Shown in pieces: positions 53,660 to 64,000 of a stretch of 64,000 nt of DNA. A model generated the notes under the pieces. That model was not told the DNA's origin and did not search any database. It saw only the letters and a list, made by a program, of their open reading frames with translations. The DNA is from Thermothielavioides terrestris NRRL 8126 (taxonomy: Eukaryota; Ascomycota; Sordariomycetes; Sordariales; Chaetomiaceae): positions 1,054,001-1,118,000 of the forward strand of contig NC_016459.1 in the NCBI RefSeq assembly GCF_000226115.1. The letters run 5' to 3'. A program made the position numbers and the translations under genes. Each line of letters starts with the position of its first letter. The first letter of the stretch is position 1.

Positions 53660-54840
53660 TCCTATAGGAGACGATTGTACAATAGAATATAACTATTGAG
53701 GAACTTTGTATAGCCTAGGTTACTATAGCTTAGACTATGAACGTCTCTATGGTAGCCAACGCCCTAGCTCCGACAATTGATACTATAGCTCTAGCAACTC
53801 CCTAGATATAGCGGAAGCGCCTCCCTATAGGACAACCCTTCGATAGTAAAAAAGAGCTCTTTACCGCCTAGAAGGCTATAATAGTATACGTCCTAGTAGT
53901 AGACTAGGACTTTATTAGAGGCCTCTACGACTAGTAGATATTCATTTAGAAGAACCTTAGCTAGGGAGTCTAGGCTAAGGTCGTAGCCTTCTATAAGTTA
54001 GGAGGACCTAGCTACAACTATAACCTAGGAGCGTTTCTCGAATATCTCTCGATAGTCTATATAGACCCCTATAAGTAGGTTATAGCCTTGACGGAGCTAG
54101 ATATACTCTATTAAAGAGACAACGAGCTATTCTCCTCCTTTATTATTTGCTTTAAAGCGAAGCTATCGAAGGCTAAAGGACTTAATTAGAGCAATAAGGT
54201 ACGACTTATCAAACTACAACGATACCTCTCCCTAAAGTTGAAGTATATCGCGATAGGATAGGGGGTCCTATAGAACGACTATACTATAGCCGTTGTAAGG
54301 TACTATAAGATCGCTATCGACCTAGAGGCCCTCCGCCTAGAGGAACGATATTAACGGTCCTAGGGTAAACGACCTAGGCCCAACGTAGACGTGGAGAAGG
54401 ATATAGATAGAGATATACCGATGACTAGGATCAATATAACCTACACTACCCTAGCCTAAGGGGAAGCTAATAAAGGTTATAGAGGAAAGTAGTAGTAGAA
54501 TAGAGGAAAACGAAGTACAAATATACTATAGGCAAAGTAGGTAAATAACGAAGTATATATAGCGCACTAATAGACTAGAGCCTATATCTATTATAGGCGC
54601 TAAGGCCACTTTATAGCTATCTATCCCTTCGCTTTAGCTAAGAGACTAGCTCCTTAAATCGACATCAATAAGTTGAAGGCTAAGGAATAGATAGAGGAGG
54701 ACTCCCCCTCTAAAGAAGAGGAGGGAAAAGAGTAGCCCTTATACAAAATCTCGTATAGGGGCCGAAAGGACCTAGCCACTTATAGAACGAGTTTATAGAG
54801 ATTAGAGAGAAAATAGATAAGCCCCCTTTTCTTATCCCTA
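53660..54840 (+). pseudogene. gag of gypsy element C, stop-ridden
   Basis: One plus-strand frame reads as a gag protein if TAG/TAA are ignored, for example QDFIRGLYD and NLGAFLEYLSIVYIDPYK. A zinc knuckle follows near 54580-54640 (YYRRQGHFIAIYPF, with the cysteines changed to Tyr as expected from TGT to TAT). It would encode the capsid and nucleocapsid of the retrotransposon particle. It is non-functional because of internal stops. Confidence 0.7.
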
Positions 54841-54849
54841 TTTTCCTAA

Positions 54850-57800
54850 ACTCCTCTAGTTTTATAAATATATAAATGGATAGTAGGTACTAGAGCTATA
54901 GAGCTATTAGCGAAAGAGTATATTAGAGGTTAGGGATCGAGTAAATAAGCCTACCGACTCCCTATACCCTAGGTATTATAGTCAAAGGAGTATAAATCAT
55001 AAAGAAAATTATATATATCGCCTATGTTACAATGGACATCGATAGGTAGATCAGTGCTGCTATATTCTATATAGTCCTAGGGCTAGCCTACAACGTTATA
55101 TTAGAGTTCCCCTAGATAAACTACTATAGGATTGTGCTAGACCTAGCCAACAGGGTCCTTACCGTCAATTCGTAAAGCGGCCTATAGGTATATAAATGCT
55201 CCTTACAATAGAAGGAAACTAGCACTACCCTCGTTATAGGCGCGGTATTCGTAGGTATAGCCTATAGGGTATAAAGGAAGAAGTCTAAAAGGGTATAAGA
55301 TACATTCCTTGTTACTAGTATCTACGAGATAACTACTATACTAGGAGTAGCTATCTCCTAGCCCAATACTAACCTAGACCTAAAGGTCGCTCTACTAGAG
55401 GAGCTATATAACTTCGCCGACCTCTTCGACAAAGAGAAGGCGAACGGCCTACCCCTTTATTAGGGGGAGGCCAACCATTATATCCGCTTTAAGACAGGCC
55501 TAGATAGAAAACCTCCTAAGCTCCTATAGGGACCCCTATACAATATACTAAGGGACTATCTCCTAGAGATTTAGAAGTAGGTTGTAGACCTATTGGATAA
55601 GGGATAGATCTAGGTAAGCTCTTTATCGGTAGCTACCCTAGTCCTTCTCGTAAAGAAGCTAAGAGGAGGATAGAGGTTCTATATAGACTACTGAGCTTTA
55701 AACAAAATTACTAAGTAGGACTAGTACCTACTCCCTCTAATCAAAGAGACTCTTCGGTCCCTAGCTAGGGCCAAATAGCTTATAAAGCTGGACGTTAGGG
55801 CTATATTCCACTATATCTAGATAGCTAAAGGGGACGAGCACCTTATAGCGTTTTATACGAGGTTTAGACTATTCGAGTAGCTAGTCTACCCCTTTAGGCT
55901 CGCGGGTACTCCTACGATATTCTAAAGATATATCAACAACGCCTTTAGTCCAACGCTAGGAGATTATATAATAGTATATCTTAACAACGTCTTAGTATAT
56001 TCGAACAAGAGTTAAAAGGACTATATAAGAAAGGTATACAAAGTCCTCTGAAGACTAAAAGACGTAGGCCTCAACCTAGACCTTAAGAAATATATATTCG
56101 CGATAAAGAAAGTCAAATATCTAAGGTATATTGTAGAGGTAGGGGTCTATATCTGTCCTAACCCTAAGAAGATCAAGGCTATCCATAAGTAAAAGGCGCC
56201 CTATAAGGTCCAAGGAGTATAGAGCTTCCTAGGATTCGCTAATTTCTATTGCGACTTTATCCCCAACTTCTTTAAAAAGGCGGCCCTATTGATACGCTTT
56301 ACCTATAAGAATGTCCTATTCCACTAGGGCAAAGAGGAATAGGAAGCCTTTGATACGCTTAAAGCCACGTTTATATCGGAGCCGATCCTCGCCTAGTAAG
56401 ACCTTGAGAGGGAGACGGTTGTAGAAGTAGACTATTCCAGTATAGCGCTTAGCGGGTATTTATCTTAGCGAGGAGAGGATAGGGTTCTCTACCTCGTAGC
56501 CTACTACTCTACAAAGCTAAGCCCTACTGAACGCAACTATACTATCTACAATAAGGAGCTACTAGCTATCATCTCTTGCCTTAAGGCCTAGTCGACAGAG
56601 CTCTAGAGTATAGTAGCCCCCTTCACTATCCTAACCGACTATAAGAACCTTAAGTACTTTACCTAGTTGCGTCTAATCAGTGAACGACAGGCCCAATAGG
56701 CGGAGACGCTCTCTCTATTCAACTTCGAACTAAAGTACTAGCTAGGATCCTAGGCCTTACGCCCTAATATACTCTCTTAGCATAAATAGGATAAGCCTAA
56801 GGATAGCTAGCGTATCGCCTAGCTACTCCCTCCAATCAAAGTATATTAGACTAGTGTATAGGAGGAGGCTAGGTTACTTATAGGAGAGACGCTCTTCGAG
56901 GATAAGTAGCTTGCTACTCTATAGGATAAAGGCGTTGTCGAAGACGAGTACTACGCTCATTGGCTCTAAGCTATTTACAACGAAGCCTAGAAGTTTCTAA
57001 AGGAGGCGAACGTAGTATAGACCTAGATCGTGGACTACTCCCTCAATACGTAAGGTGCGCTTTAGTTCTATAGTTGTCTCTAGCTCCTTATATAGGAGCC
57101 TTTAACTACTACGATCATCTAGCGGATCTATAACTTAGCTATATTAGAATATCTAGGGCGCAATAGGCTATTCAAAATACTTTAGAGAGATTACTACTAG
57201 GACCTTATATCGTCTAATGTAAAGCGGTTCGTTAGGAATTGCAATTAGTGCCGTCGAAGCAAGATCTCTCGACAGTTGTGTTAAGGGCTTTTATAACCTT
57301 TGCCTATCTTTGATCACTTTTGGAAGTAGATCTCCATTGACTTTATAACCGACCTCTCTATAAGGGATAAGGGGGCGCCTAGCTACCTTATAGTAATTAC
57401 CGACTACCTCTCTAAGTATATATAGCTCGAGGCAATGTACTTGATAGGAGTGGAAAAGTATACCCTTTGGTTCTATAACGTATAGTAGCGCTTCTATAGG
57501 TTCTCAACTTAAATTATAACCGACTATAGGTCGGACTAGCTAAGTAGGTTCTAGACCGTACTATATAAGGCGATAGAGGTAAAGCAGCTCCTATCAACGT
57601 CTTACTATCCCTAGACAGATAGAGGGACAAAGTAGGTTAATTAAAAGGTGTAAACGATCCTCCGGATCTTCGTTTCCTTTATATAGTACAACTAGCCTAA
57701 ATATCTTCTAGCCTACTAGTTTATATTCAATAATAGGGACTCGTCTATAATCGGAGTAAGTCCAAACTACCTTCTCTATAAGTTCGATATAAGTCCTATA

Positions 57801-58440
57801 CAACTTATTACAATCTTAACGGCGCCTATGGCCTCCCTAGAAGGCTACGCTACTAGGTTCTTCCACTATCTAAAGGAGGGAATAGAGTAGACCTAAGTAG
57901 CTATTGTATATATATAGTAGTGGTAGTAGGCGAATATAAACCACTCCTATCGCCTAGTCGAACGGTTCTAGGTTAGGGACGAGGTATAGCTCTCCCTATA
58001 CAATATAAAGACGAACCGCCCTAGTAAAAAGCTCGACTAGCTAAATACTAAGTATAAGGTAGTCGTAGTACCTACCCTCCTAACGGTAATGCTCGATGTA
58101 CTAAATAGCCTATACCCAACTTTCTATATTGACCTAGTTGAGCGAGCAGCCTCTAACCCACTCCCTTTATAGAAAGTTATAGATAAACGACTAGACCCTA
58201 TATAGGTTATATCGGAGGAGGGTATTCCCTAGCAAGAGTATAGGGTAGAGGCGATCCTTAAAGCTTAGAACGCGAGGGGGAGGGGGAACAACTACGATAT
58301 ATACGTTAAGTAGGTAGGTTACAATAAACCGATATAGGAGCCTTTAAAGAACTTCTTAGATACTGCTACGCTTGACAAGTTCAAATAGAAATAGGGAGAT
58401 ATATAGTATAACAATAGGCTAGTATCGAACTAGAGGAGGA
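54850..58440 (+). pseudogene. pol of gypsy element C, stop-ridden
   Basis: The plus strand gives protease, then reverse transcriptase (ALNKITK near 55690; VYLNNVLVYS near 55973-56002 in place of YLDD). RNase H follows (YNKELLAIISCLKA near 56550), then the integrase zinc finger (CNQCRRSKISRQ near 57237), integrase core (ISIDFITDL near 57330) and a C-terminal chromodomain (YDIYVKQVGYNKP near 58290). Nearly all interruptions are TAG/TAA where Gln or Trp is expected, and I noticed no frameshift. That is the pattern of RIP rather than random decay. Chromodomains in such elements steer integration toward heterochromatin. It is not functional as it stands. Confidence 0.78.
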
Positions 58441-58449
58441 AGAGGAAAC

Positions 58450-60530
58450 GTCGTATTTATATATAGACTACTCTATAAAGACTAGCTACTTAGACAAATA
58501 TAACTATATAGGTATAGGAAAACTACGATACGCCTAAGTCCAATCATCCTCCTAAACCTAGATAGAACGGAACTATATACGAAAAAACAATAGGACGTAC
58601 TAGTAGCGTCACTCATTTAAGGTCTATAATGGGACCTACGTCGGCAATCTCTTCCTCATCTTCGAACGGGTACGTAGGCAGAGTAGGTGTACAAAGGGGC
58701 GGAGTAGCGACGTAAGGGGTCTAAGGCAAAGGCTATATATACGCTTGACGGGTATATAGTACATCCTCTACCGGGGAGGAAGAGCGTCGACTATAGTGTA
58801 GGTTATAAGTAGGGGAATGTGTATAGGGAGAGTAGTAGGGGCAGGACCCCCAAGGGGTATAGATGGGCAAAGGGGCAGTAAGCACGATAATATAGTCTAC
58901 GAAGCGTAAATTCGTCTCTAGGACAGTTGCCTAAGACTACGCTATAGTGTAAATAGCCTCTACGATATACCGATTCTCCTACTAGGAGGAATTGAGATAT
59001 TGTACTATATACTTAACTAGACGGCTATAATGCTATATAGCGAGGTTGTCCTAAGGAGCCTAATATAGAACTAGGGCTCCTCGCTAGCCTAGGGTCAAAG
59101 GAGACGAAGAGGGGGCTAGAAGTACATTAAATACAAAGGTAAAGTACACTAGAGACCGATATTATAGGACTATACTAATTACGTTGTAGAAGCTATATAC
59201 GAAAGTACTGAATTATAGCGTTAAGATAGTATAATAGGCCGGCTCGGTCTTAGTCTTCTTTTAGGTAGGCTCGGCGACGGCTTAGTTGTCGATATAAAAC
59301 TTAACTAAGCGTTTTAAATTGGTATATAGAGAGACGTTCGTCGCCTAGAGTACTAGATCCTAATAGCACTTAATATAGGCTTTAGTATATTCTAAGCAGC
59401 TTTCTCCCTAGCCTTGAATATAATCTACTAAGTTACTATAAAGAAGCTATTCAATGTAATTGAGGTAGACGTCTCCCTCCTTCTCTAAGAGAGCGTTATC
59501 CTTATTGTTAGAATCTCCTTCTACGATATAGCCACTAATGGTATAACGAGAGGAGTTGCTACGGTTGTTATAGTTCTATCTAGAACGCTATTAGCTTCTA
59601 GTCTAGGGCTAGAGCGGGCCTAGTATAGGATAATATATATTGCGATCTTAGTTGTCGTCCCCTCTAGGACAACGTCCCTCGTCGCTATCTCTAAGAGAAG
59701 CGACTACTACCGACATTATAGTAGGCGAGTCTTAGGAATGTGTTGGAATCGCGAGGAAAATAGGAAGCTACTATAGAGGGCGAAGCAAATAGATAGAACG
59801 TATATAAGCTATATATATAGAGGAGGCGGCTAGGGGACTAAGCGAGTACGAAAAGGAAGGATTATAGGATAAGTCGAGTATGAAATAGAAATGTAGTAGA
59901 TACAGTTAGTAAAGTGGTTGGACGTATAACGACGACGATAGGGTCGACACAATAGGAGTATAGACGTTGGACGATTGTATAGCTTATATAAGAAGAGGCC
60001 GACAATGTACGAGGTAAACGTTCGACGAAGTAAGTAGAAGGCGGAAAAAAAAAAAAAAAAAAAAACGCGAAGGACGGAAAATATATATAAGATAGAAGCG
60101 TAATAAACGAGGAACGTATACAAAGTAGAATAAAGAGAGAAATGTCGATATATAAGTAGGAGGAAGATAAAGTCGTAGAAGTAGGGAGAGGGCGTACACT
60201 AGAAACGAGAAGAGAACATAGGGAGCGAGTTCGTATAAAGGGAGAGGTTTTATTGGCAACGGGTAGGGGGTCTATTATACCCAATTAGTAGGTACGCCTT
60301 ATATAATGCGGTTATCGTAGAGAAGAGCGTAAGACGAGGAAGGGGCTAATCAGCGTCCTATAAGAGCGAGGTAAATAAATAACTCGTGGCTAGGTAGTAG
60401 GATTATAGGCAATAGCGCTAAGCTACCTAAATACTAGGTTGGACACCGGCGTTCGCTATGATCGACCCTACGCTATACTAGATCCGCGCCTAGCGCTATG
60501 CTACGTATACCCTAAACCAGCTCCCCATCT
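58450..60530. other. 2.1-kb region between pol and 3' LTR of element C
   Basis: This lies inside the element but after pol. No known domain is readable. On the minus strand between about 58600 and 59700 two frames give protein-like stretches broken by TAG, so a former antisense reading frame is possible. A run of 19 A is at 60046-60064. Three short open minus frames near 59830-60284 overlap this tract and are probably chance. Confidence 0.35.
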
Positions 60531-60545
60531 GGGAAAGGGGGGGTA

Positions 60546-60805
60546 TATTACGGACTAGGCTATACCCGGGCTAGGTATATGGGGTTACGCCTAGGATCTA
60601 TAGCGGTCCTATGACGGGCCTGCCATAGGCCCGAGGCGGACCCGCCTCGTGCCCGGAATAACATCGGCCCGAGCCCCTTGTACGCGAGCCCCTGAAAACT
60701 CTATGTACGAGAACCGTAGCTTGTACTTCTCCTTTTCTCTCCTTAAGGTAGTTGAATAGAACATCGTACGCTTATCTGTAGACGCTATAAGGCTAGCACG
60801 TTACA
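60546..60805 (+). repeat. 3' LTR of gypsy element C
   Basis: 260 bp, TATTACGGACT to CACGTTACA, the transition-mutated partner of the 5' LTR. The polypurine tract is directly upstream. Confidence 0.88.
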
Positions 60806-60810
60806 ACCTC

Positions 60811-63800
60811 TAAGCATTGTACACTTAATATAAGGTACAAGCCTAAATCTAGTTCGCTATATCTTTGTATATACTATACTAGTAATAGTAGTTTATTACC
60901 CGTTAATACGTTAGCTCCCTCCTATAATAGCCAACCTCATTATAACACTAGTCGAAGATTAAACGTCTCTCCTTAGAGGTATCAACAATATACTTATAAC
61001 ACTATATATAATTTATACTTTAGAAGAAAAGGTGACAATCCTCGACAAAATACTTTAATACTTCCCTTTTAAGCTAATGTCGCTTCTAGCATAGACTATA
61101 GCTAGGTAGAGCTTCTATCGTCGATAAGAAGTAGACGATGTCCTAGGACTACTAGGAGTAACTATCCTAAAGGTAGATAGGTTCTAGCTTCCTTTCTAGA
61201 TATAAAGTCTCTTCGTCTATATAGTTAATAAAGATTTAAACGTCGACCTAGTCGCTAATATCCTTCTCCAACTCCTTCTCTATATAGTTAGAGGGCCTAG
61301 GCGGCTTATAGGACAATATATTAGCTACAATGTTTTTAAAGCCTAGGATATACTTGACTTTGAAGTTGAATAGGCGAATCTAAGCAATCTAGCGTATTAT
61401 AAGAGTACCTAGAACATTGTTTATAGTACTATTGAGCTAATAGACTAAAACTAGAGTATTGGTCTCTATAGTGAAATATATATTAAAAAGGTAGTAGCGA
61501 AAATGCTTTAGAAGGAAGAGTAGCCCCTTTAGCTCCCTCTTTATAGTATTATACCGCTTCTCTACCTTTAACTAGATACTACTCTCGAACCTATATAGGT
61601 GTCTCTTGCTATTAGGACCGACCTACTCGAGTATACCTCCCTAGCTAAGGATATTAGCGTTATAAACTAGGAAGATTATACTATACTATAGATCGCTATA
61701 GACGAACGTTGTAAGGACTAAAGCAGTAGTAATTTTTTTCTTTAGCTCGTCTATCGCTTTCTATTTAATAGGCCTCTAAGTCTACTTAGTATCCTTCTTT
61801 ATTAAAGTATAAAGAGGAATTACAATAATTGTAAAGCCTTTAATCTAGATCTAGTAGTATTCGACTATTCCAACGAAGATATATATCTCTTTAACGTTAG
61901 AATAGGTCTTCTACTCCCTTATCTTAATCACCTTTACTTCCTTAGGAAGGCGCCTATTAGGTATATAAAGATAACTAAGTAGGACTACTTTCGGCTATAC
62001 CTACTTCGACTTCACTATAGCGATAGTTGTACTTACTAGCTCTACATTTAGCAACACTATATTAATATTCTTAAGATACTTAACAACAAATTTATAATAT
62101 TCCCCTCTATCTAGATAGCTATTATAATTAGATTAAAGACCTTTCACTATAATATTGTCTAGGTAAACTCGACAAATATTTAGGATAAAGTTACTAAAAA
62201 TCATTGTTATAGTCTGCTAGAACTAGGCAATGGAATTTATACCCCCTATTAATAGTATATATATATAGAAGAGACTAATTAGCGTTGAAAAGGTCGTTAA
62301 ATCGTAGCTCTATTTATCGAGATTAACTTAGTTGTAACTAGAGAAGAGATCTAAGAGAGATATTAGCTTATAGCTATCGAAGTCTTTACTAAATTCCTCT
62401 ATAGTAGGTAAGACAAAAGCGTTATAGATTGTTATAGCATTGGCCTTTTAAATATTATTAATAAGCTATAATCTACTATCCTTCTTAAAAATAAAGAACT
62501 AGTTATTATAGTAGCTTATATAGCTATACTTAATAATCCTATATATCTACCTCTCTCTAAATAGATTAATAACCTTCTATATTAATAGCTTTGAAATTAG
62601 AATAGACTTACTTTGCTAAGCCTTATATAGGATAGTCTTAATATACTAGGGCAGGACAATATCCTTATAGATATACCTATACTTAATGAAATCCTATATA
62701 AATGTAGCTTCCTAGTTTTATAAGATCTTAGTAAATATCTCCTTTTCTAGCTTATTAAAGAACTTGTCTATAGTAGCGAGTATTGTTTAAAGGCGCTCTT
62801 CAGTAAGCTTCGAGCCTAGCTTAAAATCTAAGAAATAAGGGACTATAAGATCGTCCTATTCCTTTTTGAACTATATCTTTGCCTTAGCTTTTATAAGCCG
62901 CTTTTCTCACTATAATGGGTCTCCCTCTAATATAGAGCTATCTAATAGTGCTAAATCGACTAGTTGAACCTTGTTTACAACATTCTTCTAGAGTATAAAC
63001 GTCTTTAAAGTACGTCTAACCTTATACTTAAATCTCCGCTTTAGCCTCTAGTTGGAAAAGGGGTTTCCAACTAGGGTCCCCCTCTTCTCTTTTAAATAGG
63101 ACAATAATTTGATCTTCGTCTATCTAGATAGAGAAGATGAAAAATAAGAATGTACAACGTAAAAAAGAGTATTAAAGAGCGGTATATAGGACTTCTATAA
63201 AATAAAATGAAAAACTGCTTTACCTATATTATTGTTAAGGAAACTAAGGGCAGTCTTACCTTCCTTTATCTCTACCTAGTTAAAGATTCTTTTAGGACTT
63301 TTTATCAATCTCTAGAATTGCTTTTAAATAGCTAGTTATATTAGAGATAGTAGGCAATTCTATTAAGTAATCTTCTTAGAAACGATATATACCTAGACTA
63401 TCTTTCTCTTTATAAGTAGATTAATAGTAATTAGGTTGCTATCGCAATAATTAAAGGTTAGAGTAGTATCTTTGACGAATAGTATACTAAAAATTGCTTT
63501 ATATCTACTAGCGATATCCTTAGTTATAAAGAAGTGAAGGTTGATACTGACTCCGCTTAGGTAAAGAGTGACCTAGGTCTCTCTAAGGAATAGTACTAAG
63601 CTATAAAGACCCTTCGAAACGACCTTAGTAAGCTAGTATAGCAATATATATTTCTTGACAATGCTTATTGAGATATAATTATACTTTGAACTAGAGTCGA
63701 TTAGAGCGAAATACTTATTATAATGACCTTTCTTAAACTGGATATATAGAGTAGGAAGCGACTATACTCTTATTATTACACTAAGCTCTATATATTATAA

Positions 63801-64000
63801 GATCGAAAGCATTGAGATAGACTTCTAGAGTAGGGTATAGATATAATCGTCAATGTCTCTAGGTAGACCTTTATAAATCTAACGCTCCTAGAGGCTTCTT
63901 ATATAGATACCCTATACGCTATCCTTAGTAACTCCGAAGATTGCTAGAACTATCTCTATCTAACTAGAGCAAGGGCTACTAAATATATTTATATTAGTGT
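60811..64000 (-). pseudogene. Old gypsy element, protease to integrase zinc finger (right fragment)
   Basis: Minus-strand reading from the window edge gives reverse transcriptase (SLLDLFSSYNQVNLDK near 62325; VYLDNIIVKG near 62155), the post-RT region (EYYQIQIKGFTI near 61850) and the RNase H end (FNFKVKYILGFKNIVANILS near 61315-61375). The integrase zinc-finger CxxCQ follows near 60826-60843. It is interrupted by element C at 60810 and by B further on. RIP-type stops run throughout. The 5' end lies beyond the window. Confidence 0.72.

Larger units (their letters stand above)
53236..60805 (+). mobile_element. Gypsy element C, full-length chromodomain retrotransposon
   Basis: LTRs are 53236-53495 and 60546-60805, both 260 bp. 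The target duplication ACCTC lies at 53231-53235 and 60806-60810. A polypurine tract (GGGAAAGGGGGGG, 60531-60543) precedes the 3' LTR, so the element runs on the plus strand. The first 60 positions of the two LTRs differ at eight sites, all transitions. gag and pol are described separately. About 2.1 kb between pol and the polypurine tract is unusual. The many in-frame stops show that it is inactive. Confidence 0.88.

Noticed and set aside
59830..60284. Three overlapping minus-strand frames of 91-140 codons
   Set aside because: They overlap in different frames across an A19 tract inside element C and have no motif; likely chance.
1..64000. tRNA and rRNA genes
   Set aside because: GTTCGA-type words occur (for example near 6510) but without a matching cloverleaf; no RNA gene could be supported by eye.

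Overview
This window looks like a chromosome segment from a filamentous ascomycete, most likely a Sordariomycete. The coding part is GC-rich. Its genes carry short introns (about 54-111 nt) with GT..AG ends and CTAAC/CTGAC-like branch sites. The gene families present (GT90 glycosyltransferase, arginase, a Cnn_1N spindle-pole/MTOC coiled-coil protein, a Sec7-PH Arf-GEF) fit that group. The right half is AT-rich, and its retrotransposons carry TAG/TAA stops that read as former CAG/CAA/TGG codons. That is the signature expected of repeat-induced point mutation (RIP). I computed no RIP index.

Layout. 1-168: tail of an unidentified gene. 1308-3244 (+): GT90 glycosyltransferase. 4767-5915 (+): arginase. 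6235-7221: two adjacent MITE-like elements. 8307-8986 (+): small four-helix membrane protein. 9972-15499: three neighbouring genes, one on the minus strand and two on the plus strand, built from a six-cysteine module that I do not recognise. This is the most novel-looking item in the window. 16313-21184 (+): large Cnn_1N coiled-coil protein, convergent with a large Sec7-PH Arf exchange factor (23378-28348, -). 29344-30262 (-): short-chain dehydrogenase.

At about 30.7-30.9 kb the window changes abruptly. A copia-type LTR (30695-30902) marks the start of at least 33 kb of nested, mutated retrotransposons with no intact gene. Two gypsy elements are complete with 5-bp target duplications: 46466-53191 (GAAAA) and 53236-60805 (ACCTC, a chromodomain element). 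Both lie in the integrase of one older gypsy element on the minus strand. Its pieces (44981-46465, 53197-53235, 60811-64000) rejoin in frame when the two insertions are removed. A third gypsy copy (31610-37451) is cut in gag by a fourth (37452-40370) and carries a 173-bp, visibly less mutated TG..CA insertion (36588-36760), probably a solo LTR younger than the mutation of its host. The block 40371-44980 is degraded and unclassified.

The housekeeping genes show no common pathway. The three cysteine-module genes form a lineage-specific-looking cluster, and the 31-64 kb block is a typical fungal silenced, repeat-rich compartment.
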